DNA of 29,582 nt, from contig MU616961.1 of the NCBI GenBank assembly GCA_025201705.1, positions 1-29,582 on the forward strand. The letters are read 5' to 3'. Made by a program: the position numbers and the translations under genes. The stretch comes from Dissophora ornata (taxonomy: Eukaryota > Mortierellomycota > Mortierellomycetes > Mortierellales > Mortierellaceae). Positions 11,787-23,046 of the stretch are shown here, piece after piece. A model generated the notes under the pieces. That model was given only the letters and a program-made list of their open reading frames with translations. It made no database searches and was not told the origin of the DNA. Every line of letters starts with the position of its first letter. Within the stretch, counting starts at the first letter, position 1.

Positions 11787-13328
11787 CTAAACGTTGATTA
11801 CACGACTCAGCTTCTGGACACGGTTCAGCAGAATGTCACCCTGCTTGATGGCCTGCTGGTATTGAGCGTTCTTGGCGTCGGGCCTGTTAGTCTCCACAAT
11901 TCCATTCACTTTATCAATCACGCAGTTCAGACGACCGGCCGAGATGAACTTGGACAGATCCCTGGAGATCGTGAAGTAATGAAGTTTTCCAATCAGTACA
12001 ATTGCTGCCTCGACATACGTTTTCATCGCAATTCATCTTTGTTATTGAAGACTTACTTGTCAATGAATTCCTCGCTGACTCCGAAAGAGTGCGCCATGCT
12101 CTGCATGGTGAGAGATCGATAGGACTCCAACAGCTGGGCGTAAGCACGGATGCGCATCTCACGGACATAGTAGCGGTAATGGGGGAAGAGAACCCAGGAT
12201 CGCTTCATGCTGGATGTTTCCAGGGCGGCCAAAGAGTTAAAGAACTTGGCATAGTCTCCAGCATACAACGAACGCAAATAATCTTCCAGGTGAGGAATCT
12301 CGTGCAGGACCTCCAAGACCTCAGGCGAATCGATCACCTTGTTCTTGATATCCACGCGTTTTAAGGCCAATACACTGGAGAGTACAGCGTAGGTCACAAA
12401 GTCCTTGTACTCCATCAGCTCTGTCGATGTGAATGTTGACAGTGTGGCGATGAAAAGATCAGCGGCACCCTTGAAGTTGCGGATCGTCATCAAGTAAGCA
12501 CCCTCATACACTTTGAGACGATTCCTGCGGTCCCAATCGCCTCCTTCCTCGATCATACTATCGAATTGCATATATATCGTATAAGCAAGTCAGCAATCGC
12601 AGACATGACAGGCATGGCTCAACCTCAGCAAGACTCTGAATCTAAGTTTTCCGGGCGCCCATACCTTCTAGCCTTCTCAATGTTCCTGCTGACAATATCG
12701 TTATCCCTGTAAAAGAATCCAGTGCGGATGTTTGCAAACAAAATATCGAGTCTGCTTCCGAGAGCCACGGTCTTCTCAAACGCCACTCTGTATGCCGTCA
12801 GACTCTTCTCCTGTGGTGCAAAGCCATGAGTATTTTTGGTGTCAGTAAATAGAAATCTCTGCTTTTTTGAGCGGTGCAGATCAACAAGCCTGTACCTTAT
12901 CGCCGATCTTTGCAAGGTGCTCAGCTCTGGCCAGGAGTGTGTCCGAAATTTCAGTCTCGCCGAGGTTCTCCTCTGCATCCTTAAGTCGCTCGTCCAGCTT
13001 CTTAAGCGCCTCCTCGTTCTCTTTCTTCATCTCGCTCAGGAGCGCAGTATCGACAGGCCAACCCTGCTCCTCACAAATGAGCTCATAGAATGGTGCCATA
13101 TCTACAGTTTCCGATATGGACGGATCGATGAGTTAGTCCACCGTAGATCCGTATTCAGGAGATGCAAACGTCGTGCTGAGAACACATGCAAGACGTACTG
13201 TCCTCCTTGATTTTCTTCATGATAGCCTCCTGTGCCTGGGCGTGGGTCTCCTTGGGGCCGCTGGTCAGCAGGAATCGGTTCTGCGACAGCTCGATGCTGG
13301 GAATCTTTGGAACCTCTTCGGATGACAT
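11787..13328 (-). CDS. rpn7: 26S proteasome regulatory lid subunit Rpn7 (PSMD6)
   Basis: A non-catalytic PCI subunit of the 19S lid, part of the PCI horseshoe that holds the Rpn11/Rpn8 deubiquitinase. Five exons: 13328-13199, 13101-12896, 12810-12665, 12557-12057 and 11961-11787, 385 residues, close to the usual ~389. The N-terminal part has charged helices ([19 protein letters not shown]) and TPR-like helical repeats. The junction restoring [20 protein letters not shown] is diagnostic. The PCI/winged-helix region occupies about residues 200-350, and the extreme C-terminus ([17 protein letters not shown]) is the conserved lid-bundle helix. All four introns (85-107 bp) are GT..AG and phase-consistent. 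The gene is head-to-head with rpn6, whose product is its neighbour in the lid. No frameshift or missing segment was seen. Confidence 0.96.
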
Positions 13329-13608
13329 TTCTTGAGCTGTGTTTGGCGCTGTTCGGGTGCTTAGAGTCTGTTTGTCTGAATAAAGCAAGGAGGGAAGTGC
13401 GAGTAAGGTCTGGGTTAGGAATGTCGATTGATTGCATGTACAAAAGCGAACGCGCATGCGAATGCCGCGCGCGTAAGAAGCCTGGAATCCAGCCAGGTAC
13501 GTGACGTCACATTTCGCTTACGTCGCGTTGTCGCACCGACGACGACGGACAAACCCTTCTCGCACTCCTTCGCATTCAAAGAAACTTCAACCTACAAACA
13601 CATACGCC
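13329..13608. promoter_or_regulatory. Bidirectional promoter between rpn7 and rpn6
   Basis: Only 280 bp separate the two ATGs, so both genes must share promoter sequence. It is CpG-rich in the middle (about 13448-13480) and contains a perfect ten-base palindrome with a CRE core at 13501-13510. I looked for the yeast Rpn4/PACE element GGTGGCAAA and did not find it on either strand by eye. No TATA box is evident. Confidence 0.8.
13501..13510. promoter_or_regulatory. CRE-type palindrome GTGACGTCAC
   Basis: A perfect inverted repeat with the TGACGTCA core bound by ATF/CREB-type bZIP factors. It lies about 100 bp upstream of the rpn6 ATG and about 175 bp from the rpn7 ATG. Binding is inferred from the motif only. 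Confidence 0.6.
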
Positions 13609-15430
13609 ATGCCCTCCGTTACCTCCATCGCACAGGCCGAGGAAGTCCAGAAGACCTCCCCAGAGCAGGCCATCCCTCTTTACCAGAGCATTCTCGCCGC
13701 GGCAGGAGCAGGCACGTTATTTGTCATGTTACGCTGCCGGAGGAACATTCCAGGACGACACTCGTCTACGAACTTGTTCTGACTAGACGTTTCGACTTTT
13801 TCTTACGGACAATAGACGCCAAGGCCAGGAGTGACCAGGAGACCGCTTTGTTGAAACTCGCACAGTGCTACCGCGATCTGCAGTGAGTACTCTCGACGTT
13901 TATTGGTTGTGGAAGGTATTCTTGATGCCTAGAAAAGCATGGTTACTGACATCAGGTATATAGCCGCCCCAATGAACTTGCTGCCCTTATCCATGATTCG
14001 CGCACTCTGATCACCTCTATCCCCAAAGCAAAGACTGCAAAGATTAGTAAGTACATCGGTGCAACAAGAGCGTCAATGTGGAATGTGCTTGTGATGACGC
14101 GTACTGAAGGCTTACTCTCCACTCATATTATCAATAGTCCGGACATTGATCGATTACTTTTCAGAGATCCCCAACACGCTCCCGCTCCAAATCGACGTGT
14201 GCAAACAGACTATTCAATGGACGATCCAGGAAAAGAGAATCTTTTTGAAGCAGGCATTGGAGACGCGATTGATCGCGCTGTACCTCGACAACAAGATGTA
14301 TAGTGACTCGCTGGCGCTGGTGGCAACATTACTCAAGGAGCTCAAGAAGCTGGACGACAAGATGGTTCTTGTCGAGGTCCAGCTTTTGGAGAGTCGTGTC
14401 TGCCATGCCTTGCGCAACTTGCCAAAGGCCAAGGTACGTTCCTTCATATTGTCTCGCCTGTGCGATCAGTTTTCCCTGAATGAGTAAGATCTCAAATCTT
14501 GACGAGAATATGTGTTTAATGTCTTTTGCAATTAGGCTGCCCTTACTTCTGCACGCACATCGGCAAACGCTATCTACTGCCCTCCTCTGCTGCAAGCTGC
14601 TCTGGATATGCAATCTGGAATTCTTCACGCGGAAGAGAAGGATTACAAGACCGCGTTCTCTTACTTTTACGAAACACTGGAGGGATATTCATCGTTGGAG
14701 GATCCAAGAGCCATCTCTGCGCTGAAGTACATGCTTCTTTGCAAAGTCATGCTCAACTTGGTAAGACCGCGTGCACTATACCTATCACACTCTGGTCGCC
14801 TTGTTGGCTTGCTTCAAAGACAACGTCCTCATCTTACATTTACATCTCGTGTTATAGTCGGAAGATATTCAGTCAATTTTGAACAGCAAGGTTGCACTCA
14901 AGTACCGTGGTGTAGAAGTTGAGGCTATGAAGGCAATTGCATCCGCCCACCAGAACCGTTCCCTTCAGGAGTTTGAACAGGCACTTGCCGCATACCGCGA
15001 GGGTAGGCTAACCATTGTTTAATACTATTGTTTGTCAAACGTCAATAAGAAAAGGACTGCAGACTGATCTTATCATTCACGGATGACATTCTTAGAGTTG
15101 GGCAACGACCCTATTATCAGGAATCATCTCGCCTCTTTGTACGACAAACTGCTGGAGCAGAATTTGATTCGTGTGATTGAACCGTTCTCCCGGGTCGAGA
15201 TTGCACACATCGCAGAGATTGTCAAGCTTCCTGCACAGCAGGTCGAGGTGAAGCTGTCCCAGATGATCCTGGACAAGACTTTCCATGGAGTATTAGATCA
15301 AGGTGCTGGATGTCTGGTCGTGTTTGAGGAAACACCCGTGGACAAGACGTATGAGAGTGCACTGGATACGATGAAGAACATGGCCAACGTCGTTGAGTCG
15401 CTTTACGAGAAGGCCTCCAAGCTTACGTAG
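13609..15430 (+). CDS. rpn6: 26S proteasome regulatory lid subunit Rpn6 (PSMD11)
   Basis: A PCI subunit that clamps the proteasome lid to the base and the 20S core. Seven exons: 13609-13711, 13816-13882, 13964-14046, 14138-14433, 14536-14760, 14858-15002 and 15096-15430, 417 residues against the usual ~420. TPR-like helices fill the N-terminal two thirds: [85 protein letters not shown]. The PCI/winged helix follows: [38 protein letters not shown], ending LYEKASKLT. The first intron is best explained as GC..AG (separate entry). An alternative GT..AG pair (13716-13828) is also in frame but has poorer sites and drops the DAKAR segment. The other five introns are normal. Divergently transcribed from rpn7. 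Confidence 0.95.
13712..13815 (+). other. Probable GC-AG intron 1 of rpn6
   Basis: No GT in the needed phase exists before this acceptor. CAG|GCACGT matches the donor consensus at all positions but two (the C itself and +4). A CTGAC branch-like motif and a T-rich tract precede AATAG. Joining gives an [13 protein letters not shown] transition in phase 1. Confidence 0.65.
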
Positions 15431-15980
15431 AGGATGACGACATAGAGTTATAGTTGTGGGGACTAGACTACAAAATCGCGCTGGATAAGTAATAAAAAAG
15501 AGCAAAAAGCAAACAGTCGCCAATGCGCCTTCGATCTGCAGTGACAGGTGCACGGCACATCACATGTCTGCAAATGGGCCTTGATTTTAGGACGCAGACT
15601 CTGTAGGCCTAGGTTCTTGGTTACACTCCTGATTGAGTTACTTATATTGACGCCTGATACTAGCATCTGTGTGCGCCATGTCTGTTCACGCTGCTGTTCA
15701 CGACCGATTACTCTGCTTTAAGGATCTGAAACGCTCCTCGTTCCCCGGTAAGAAGCACAATAGCAAGTGACCCAAAAACATCAACAATCTAAGAGACTTT
15801 CGATACCAATGCACTCCAATAACGAGGTTCGAGTTACTTCAAATAGCTCGGCTCATACATTAATGCCCCTGTCTCCTTTCCGTACTCTGCTTTGCTATGC
15901 TTCTCCCATAAAATCAGATTTATCGCCACTCAAGTAACCATCATTTTTTTTTTTCACATTGCAATCAAAGTGCATCAAGT
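15431..15980. other. Intergenic region, rpn6 3' UTR and Argonaute promoter
   Basis: Holds the rpn6 poly(A) signal at 15491. The remainder should contain the Argonaute promoter and leader, including a T-run just before the start (about 15945-15955). No gene or clear TATA box was seen. Confidence 0.55.
15491..15496 (+). terminator. AATAAA poly(A) signal, rpn6
   Basis: A canonical hexamer 61 nt beyond the rpn6 stop. Confidence 0.6.
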
Positions 15981-18900
15981 ATGTCGTCGCTCCAGATCAC
16001 CGACTATGTCAGACGCCCTGGCATTGGGAGGCTAGGCCGCCCGGTGCAGGTCCGATCGAACTACTTTGAGATCACAAAGCTGCCGGGTATCACGATTCAC
16101 CACTACGACATGACCATAACCCCAGATGTGCCCACACCGGTGAACCGAAAGATCTTTAACGAATTCATCAAACGTTACCGTGAGTCAGATTTAGATGGGA
16201 CGCATCCCGTTTATGATGGTCGAAAGAATCTGTTCTCGCCAAAAAAACTTCCGTTCGGAGATAGCCGCACTTTTGAGGTAAAAAAAAATTCGTGTCTGGG
16301 TCACAAGTAACTAGAGGTCGCGTTTCGATGTATGGCCCTTCGACCTGAATAGTTATTCTTTCTCCCTTCTCTCCTAATGCAAACAACAAAATAACCACTA
16401 AAAAAATAGGTCACACTGCCAGGCGAGTCGGGACCGAGGCGCCAGGCGCCCATCTTCAAGATCAAGGTCCGAAAGGCTGCCACGATCAACCTCGAAGAAC
16501 TCCATTGGTTCTTGCAAGCCAAGTCACCCTTGACTAACAATATCTTGACATCGATCATGAGTCTGGATGTGCTCATCCGACACAAGCCCTCGATGACACA
16601 CACAACGATTGGGCGAGCCTTTTACACATCCGCTGCGAAATGCTCACTCGCAGGACCGCTTGAAGCCTGGCGAGGTTATTACCAGTCGGTGCGCCCGTGC
16701 ATGGGGAAGATGATGATCAACGTCGACGTAGCTGCAACGGCGTTCTTCCAATCAGGGCCGCTGATCGACCTAGTTGTCAAGATCCTGGGCTTGCGCCATC
16801 CAGGTAACGTGGTCGATCAATTCTTCCAACTGCCTGCAGCCGAACAGTTTCTCATTCGACGACAATGTCGATTTTTTTTCCCCATCCATTCTCTGATTGT
16901 ACATAGACGACTTGCGCCGGGCGCCTGGAGCCGTAAACTGGGTCAGAGTCGATAAGCAGATCAAGGGTCTTCGCATTCAGGTCGATCACCGCCAAAAGGC
17001 CAAGAGGATGCTCAAGATCTTTGGACTTACCAAGACATCAGCCCGTGAAACGACGTTCAGCATGTCGAACGACAGGAACAACCCCCCCGGCACGCAAGGC
17101 TCTGAAGTCACTGTAGACATTGTCAGTTACTTCAAGGAGACTTACAACATTACGCTTAGCTACCCAGACCTTCCCTGTGTATCCGTCGGAAAGACCGTGA
17201 TCTTGCCGATAGAGGTGTGTAGGGTGGTCGAAGGCCAGCGGTGCGACAAGAAACTCGACGAGCGTCAGACAGCGGACATGATCAAGTTCACGTCCCAGAC
17301 ACCGAACGCTCGGGCCAACAACATCAAGGATGGGATCAGGCTCTTGAACTACGACAGCAACGAGCACCTCCATGACTTTGGGATGAAGGTCTCGAGAGAG
17401 ATGGCGACAATTAAGGCACGGGTTCTCCCACCACCAACGATTATGTTCGATCCCGCGTGTCATGATTCAAAAGTAACCCCGCGCGACGGTTCCTGGAACC
17501 TCAAAGGCAAGAGACTCGTACATGGTGCCACGCTAGGTTCTTGGGGTGTCGTTGTCTTTGGGAGCGAGCGAGACGCTCCTAACATCCAGGTCCAGAATTT
17601 TGTTCGAGAGGTCGTCGTGAGCTGCTGCGAGGTTGGTATAATAATCCTAAACAAGAATCCGCAGATCTCATACCTGAATCCGCATGGCAGTATCGAGTCA
17701 AACCTCAAGCTCGCATGGATCCAAGCCGGCAACGCAGTCAAGTCACAACCGCAGCTGATGGTCTGCATCCTCCCGAACACGGGCACACCACTTTATGCGG
17801 AGATCAAGCGAGTGACGGACACGGTGCTAGGGGTATCATCGCAATGCATCCAGATGAAGCACACGCGTGATCCTAAGAAGCAGTACTGCGCGAACGTGTG
17901 CCTGAAGATCAACGTGAAGCTCGGAGGTATGAACACACATCTCCTACCTGAACAGCTGCCTTTCTTTGCGAGCAAGCCTATACTAATTCTTGGCGGCGAC
18001 GTCTCCCACCCTCAGCCAGGTAGGCCAATATTGTTACTCTTTTTTTTTTGACGCGCTTTTGAAATCAAGTGTTTATCGAAACCCGTCCCTCCTCGCTGGG
18101 CAACCCGATAGGAGACACTGTGCGCCCGTCGATCGCGTCGCTTGTTGGCTCCATGGACAAACGGATGTTCCGGTACGCGGCTACGATCCGTGTGCAGACA
18201 GCTAGGACCGAGACAATCGCCGATCTTATTGACATGACTGTCGAGCTTCTCAAGACCTTTTACCAATCGTAAAATCGCGCTATTTTCTTTCTCATCATTC
18301 AGCAATGTTTTTTTTTTTTTTTTTTACGTCGCTGAAGCTGTGGCGAGAAGCCGGAGCGCATTGTCTTTTACCGCGATGGCGTCTCTGAAGGCCAATTCGC
18401 CCAAGTCCTCAAGATCGAGATCGCAGCCGTCCGAGCCGCCTGCCAACGTGTTGAGGCCAACTACAGGCCTCTCTTGACATTCATCGTCGTCCAGAAGCGT
18501 CACCACACCCGCTTCTTCCCTTTACGACCCTCCGAGGGCGACAGACTCGGAAACTGTCACCCGGGTACTGTCATCGACACCGAGATTGTTCACCCCTTTG
18601 AATTCGATTTCTTTCTACAATCCCATGCGGGTCTGTTGGGAACCTCACGCCCTGCCCATTACTGTGTGCTGTTGGATGATAGCAAGCTTTCACCAGATGA
18701 GTTGCAAGATTTTTCGTACAAGTTGTGTCATCTGTACGCGCGTTGTACAAGATCAGTCTCGGTGGTGCCGCCAGCATACTATGCACATTTGGTCGCCGCT
18801 CGGGCGAGGTTCCATTCCCGAGGAGAGTTCTATTCGGACACGACCTCTGCTGGCTCGGTGGAGGCTTTCACATCCGGTGAAACTAGCTCGTACATGAGCG

Positions 18901-19036
18901 TTCGCCCAGAGTTAAAGAAAGGTAAGGCAGATCAAAGAACAAAAACAAAACTGAAGGGGATATACTCGTTCTTCAACGTGACTTAACAACGCCTTTCTAT
19001 CCGTTATTGTTATGGCTAGTGATGTGGTTCATGTGA
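15981..19036 (+). CDS. Argonaute, small-RNA-guided slicer of the RNAi pathway
   Basis: Six exons: 15981-16277, 16410-16803, 16907-18019, 18112-18268, 18338-18921 and 19020-19036, 853 residues, almost the length of animal Ago. Domains in order: N domain (about 1-150), linker 1 ([11 protein letters not shown]), PAZ (about 215-345, with [20 protein letters not shown]), MID and PIWI. The 5'-phosphate pocket is complete: Y527, K531, Q543, K564, K568, R809. The catalytic tetrad is complete: D595 (GGDVSHP), glutamate finger E635 (RTETIADL), D667 ([10 protein letters not shown]), H804 ([13 protein letters not shown]). It should therefore load small RNAs and cleave targets; activity is inferred. The 17-bp last exon supplies the terminal MWFM, typical of Argonautes, and supports the final splice. 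Intron 4 is only 69 bp with a T-run, and intron 1 ends after an A-run. No Dicer or polymerase gene lies nearby. Confidence 0.95.
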
Positions 19037-19157
19037 AAGCTCAAGCAAAAAAAGGTCGATTTTGCCGCAAAATATGTAGGAAGGCAACAAATACCTGACA
19101 GCATGAAAAAAGAGATTCTCAAAGATAATATGTGCAATGAAAAGTAAACCAAGTGAG

Positions 19158-19163
19158 AATAAA
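19158..19163 (+). terminator. AATAAA poly(A) signal, Argonaute
   Basis: A canonical hexamer about 120 nt past the Argonaute stop. Confidence 0.5.
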
Positions 19164-19282
19164 TATCAGACAACTCTGCTGTGCAAAGCAAGCCTGAAAA
19201 GACTTTGAATTCAGCCATACAAAAATGTTCGCATTTTTTTTTCTCAGCTACTATGCTTAATATTCTCTAGAACGCATTTAGT

Positions 19283-19288
19283 TTTATT
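19283..19288 (-). terminator. AATAAA poly(A) signal, AP-2 alpha
   Basis: TTTATT on the plus strand, about 130 nt past the AP-2 alpha stop on the minus strand. Confidence 0.5.
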
Positions 19289-19415
19289 TTGCACTTTGTT
19301 TTGGATGACCTATCGGCGCCATACATAAATGAAGAGAATGCTTGCTTGCTCCCTGTTTCCTTTCTTTGAAAACAAGGGAGTGGCGGCACCAATATGTTGG
19401 GAATAGTGAGGGCTT

Positions 19416-22400
19416 TTAAAGCAGGGCGGACTGCAGGATCTCCTTCAGATGCTTCGAAACCACGTCCGATGTTGTTCTGACAGTCAATCGATACATCTAT
19501 AATGATAAAAAAAAAAAGACCATAGCAGAGAGGGCTGTCAGACAAGGCAGTGATACTTTCCATGCTCGGAAGAGAGAGAAAGGAGAGGACTGGAGGAAAA
19601 CAGAAGTCGATGATAAAAAACTTACGTTAGTCTCACGGTTAGGCTCGAGACGCAGGAGACAGCCGACCTTGCCGCTCAACGAAGTATTGAGCACACCCGT
19701 CGCCACAAAGTTGCCCGGCTTGGGATCCACATTCTCGCAGATTCCAAGTCGATTGTTCGCCAGAACTGTACGTGCTCGCTCCAGATTAATCTTCTCGGAC
19801 GACTTGAAGATACCCTGCACCTCACGTGGTGGACCACCAATCTGCTTCCAGCGAGCGAAAAAGTCCGCACTCGACAGCTGAATCGGCTCAATAAACCGAG
19901 AGAGCGTCACCGGCAGTTTCAAGTAGATACTCTGGACCGATCCAGCCTGGTATGAGATACGGATCAGAGGCACTTCTGTCACGAGTTGCTGGCATTCCAG
20001 ACTGTACAATTGTTGAATCTGAGTCGAGGGTCCAATAGATGTCGCCAGCGTATGCGAGTTGGCAATAACCAGTCCTTCAGGTGTTTCCACAGTGACCGCA
20101 AAAGAGTTGAGCTGGGTATGGGTCTTGTTACCAAAGTACATGGCCAGACGCCCGAGATGTCCATGGTATTCAGACTTGATTCCAATCTGTAAAATGCTGT
20201 CCTCATACAAGACGCCATCAGCTCCATCACGCAGGCGATTGTACCAAACTTCGTATCCTGGTGCAAGTTGGTCCTTCCAGGACAGTCCAGGTTTCGCTAC
20301 GGAGGCGGCTGGCGCAGCGGCTGCGGATCCAGTGTTAGAGGATCCATTAGTTCCATTGGCGCCATCCTCTCCACCTGGAGTACTGATCGCAGCTCCGTTG
20401 ACACCTGCCACCAAATCGTCCACGCTTCCATTTTCGTTCTTCTCCTTGGCAGCCAACAAGTTGGCGGGTGTCTTTTCATTCGAATCTTTGCCACCGATGT
20501 TCCATGTTCTCTTGTCTTCCGTTTGGCTGGTCTTCTCGTTCAGTCTAGAAAGCAGGGCGGATTCACGCTCAGGGAACGGAGGCATCTCTTCGCAGACTGT
20601 CTGTAGCAAGTCATCTGTGGGCATGGTCGCAATGGCCATGTATTCACAGGCACGTTGCTGCAACTCCGCATCCAGAACGTGGCGGTACTGGTTGAAGACA
20701 GCCAGAATAGCTCCTTTGATCTCCGGGAAGAGGTTGACAAATTTGATGTACGTTGACAACAAGAGAGCGCGTGTGGCAAGGGAACAAAGACTGAATCTGG
20801 CATGGAGAGTGTTGAATTGTTCGATGGGCGATGCTCCTGGAAGGTTGGCGATCAAATGTCCGTATTCTCCAAGAATGTATCCTCCGACCTTGAGCATGTT
20901 CTCGTGGCAATGTGGCGATCGCATGTAGTGCAGGACCATCTTGGCAGAGTACTCTTGCAGACTATCGTGATTTGTGACAATCTGAACGACTCTGTACCAG
21001 ACTTCCTCACCGACATGGTCTCCCGCAGAACTGATGAGCTGTAAGATGACATCCACATACCACGAGTGCTCTGTGGCATACTTCTCAGTCATGATAGCAA
21101 TCTTTAGCACCATCTCCTCTCGAAGGGCGTAATCGGCAATGTGCAAGTACCGAATGAGCTCTGAAACGATCGTCTTGGCATTGGTGACATCGCACATACT
21201 ATACAGTAAATCCAGGCCACGACGACGAACACTGATATCCTTGTCCCGCAACGATAAAATGATGGTCTCCTCGTGCTTCTTAATCTCATCCAACTCGTCT
21301 GTCACTGCGGCCAAGTGTGCCATGGTTTCCAAGCCCAAATAGCGTACGTTAGTTTCCTTTGAGAGGATGAATCTTGCCAGAATATTAGTTGCCTGGCGCA
21401 CAATATCTGATTCACAGTCCATGTGGATGGCCAGGTTGATGGCCTCAAATAAGATGGCATTCTGTGCATTGTTGTGTTGAACGTTTCTTGGTGTTTCCTG
21501 TGAGTTGTTGATGATCGTCTGGAGAACGTTGTGAAGCATCTCCGACATGTTGGCATCCTCTGAGGAACAGTAGATATAATGCTTATGTTAGCATGATGTT
21601 GCATCAAACTCCACATTTGCCATCGATGAGCCCATCATGTTGCGCACATACCAGTTGGAGGGAAGTACTGTAGCAGTCGCAGGAGTTTGACTTGAAGCCA
21701 TGGGATTGGGATCTTATAGTACACGTAATCTGCTGAAAAGTCGCGCTCCACGATCACCTATCCAAAGCAACGCAAATACTGTCAGATTACGATCCGTTGA
21801 TCTACCCAGTAAAAGTCTCAAAGTCTGAGAGACTCTTAGGACTCCTGGACTGACCTTGTGAAGTCGCATAATGGCCTTTGGGATGGCCATCATGAAGGCC
21901 TCTGGGTATTGTTGGGCAAGGGCGGTGATCAAGCTGGCCACGGAGAGACACACGCCTAGATCATAGTCGTCAATGATGTTGGTGATGCGCTCTGCCCAGT
22001 CTGGTGCTGGGATGACATCGGGATGTTTCCGGAAGAGGCGAAGCATTGTCAGCGCAGCTTTCTTTTTGACAAAGCTCTTCGAGTTCCTGTGGTTGCCGTT
22101 AAATGTCGTTTTCATAAACCAGGACGAACACGAACAATGAAGGCGTATTATAAATAGGAAAATTATAGAACCGATATAAAAAATGTGAGCACCATTGAGC
22201 CTCCCACAGATTCGTCCAACGGACTATCATCATGTCATGGCACGGCTGAAGAAGTGGAGGGGGACGCGCTTACGGTGACACAAGGAGACGGTGGACATCG
22301 CCCGCCAGAGACTCGGCCATCTCCCTTCCTCCGATGTTGGCGATAGCATGCAGGGCAAGACAGTTGTGGATCTCGTTGTTGTCGTCCAGATCCTTTCGAA

Positions 22401-23046
22401 TCGAGTTGACGACCAAGCGGACGAGGTCGCTGTTCTCGTGCATCAAAAGTGTTATTCCGAGATATCCCTGTCGGATTTCATTAGACACAAAATAAAAGGG
22501 CATCATCCTCACGATTAGCTGTCTAGCAAAGCGAGACCTTGCGGCCAGTTACATTCAATGGTGTTTTGGGTAAGCTGACTTGACTTACAATCTGCTTTTC
22601 GCTGTACTTTGAGCTTGAGATGAGGTTGACAGCTTCCATGTGTCCAAAGTCAATATCCCATCCGAGGATGTACATATACAGTAGCTTGCACACGTACTTC
22701 TTCTTGTCGTAGCCGCTCAGGCTGCCCTCTATTGCAGCAGATGAAGAAAAAAAAAGTTGCAACTCTGATTAGTTCCTGGCATGCTCGCGGCATCACATTC
22801 TCTCGTCCTCGAGCGTCCAGTAATTGATGATCGCACCTTTGAATTTGGTACGAATGTTGGCCATCTCCTTGTTAATTCTCTTTTCCTCGAGTTCGCGGAC
22901 ACGGCCTAATCGTTCAAGCATCGGACTGGTCAGTCTCAACTAATGGACATCCTACACTACACGAAACAAGGCGTCTCTTTGGGGCTGCAAGGCGACCTAC
23001 AGTTGCGAATGTCCGCGATAAATACGGTCAACCCACGCATGGACAT
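19416..23046 (-). CDS. APL3: AP-2 adaptor complex large subunit alpha
   Basis: The alpha-adaptin of the plasma-membrane AP-2 complex, which binds PI(4,5)P2 and cargo in clathrin-mediated endocytosis. Eight exons: 23046-23001, 22905-22837, 22728-22589, 22467-22274, 22086-21855, 21757-21652, 21559-19626 and 19496-19416, 933 residues. It starts [16 protein letters not shown], the conserved alpha N-terminus, then [10 protein letters not shown] and [18 protein letters not shown]. The trunk of HEAT-like helices runs to about residue 600. A hinge rich in Asn/Ala/Gly/Ser spans about 600-690, and the appendage ([13 protein letters not shown] to the end) about 690-933 carries the alpha-specific ear ([38 protein letters not shown]). 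The ear identifies alpha rather than gamma or beta. The seven introns (92-187 bp) are phase-consistent. ATG 23046 was chosen over 23040 only because it comes first. Confidence 0.95.

Larger units (their letters stand above)
19037..19415. other. Convergent 3' region of Argonaute and AP-2 alpha
   Basis: About 380 bp between the two stop codons, AT-rich. Each strand has an AATAAA, at 19158 (+) and 19283 (-), so the 3' UTRs probably lie close together or overlap slightly. No gene was seen. Confidence 0.6.
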
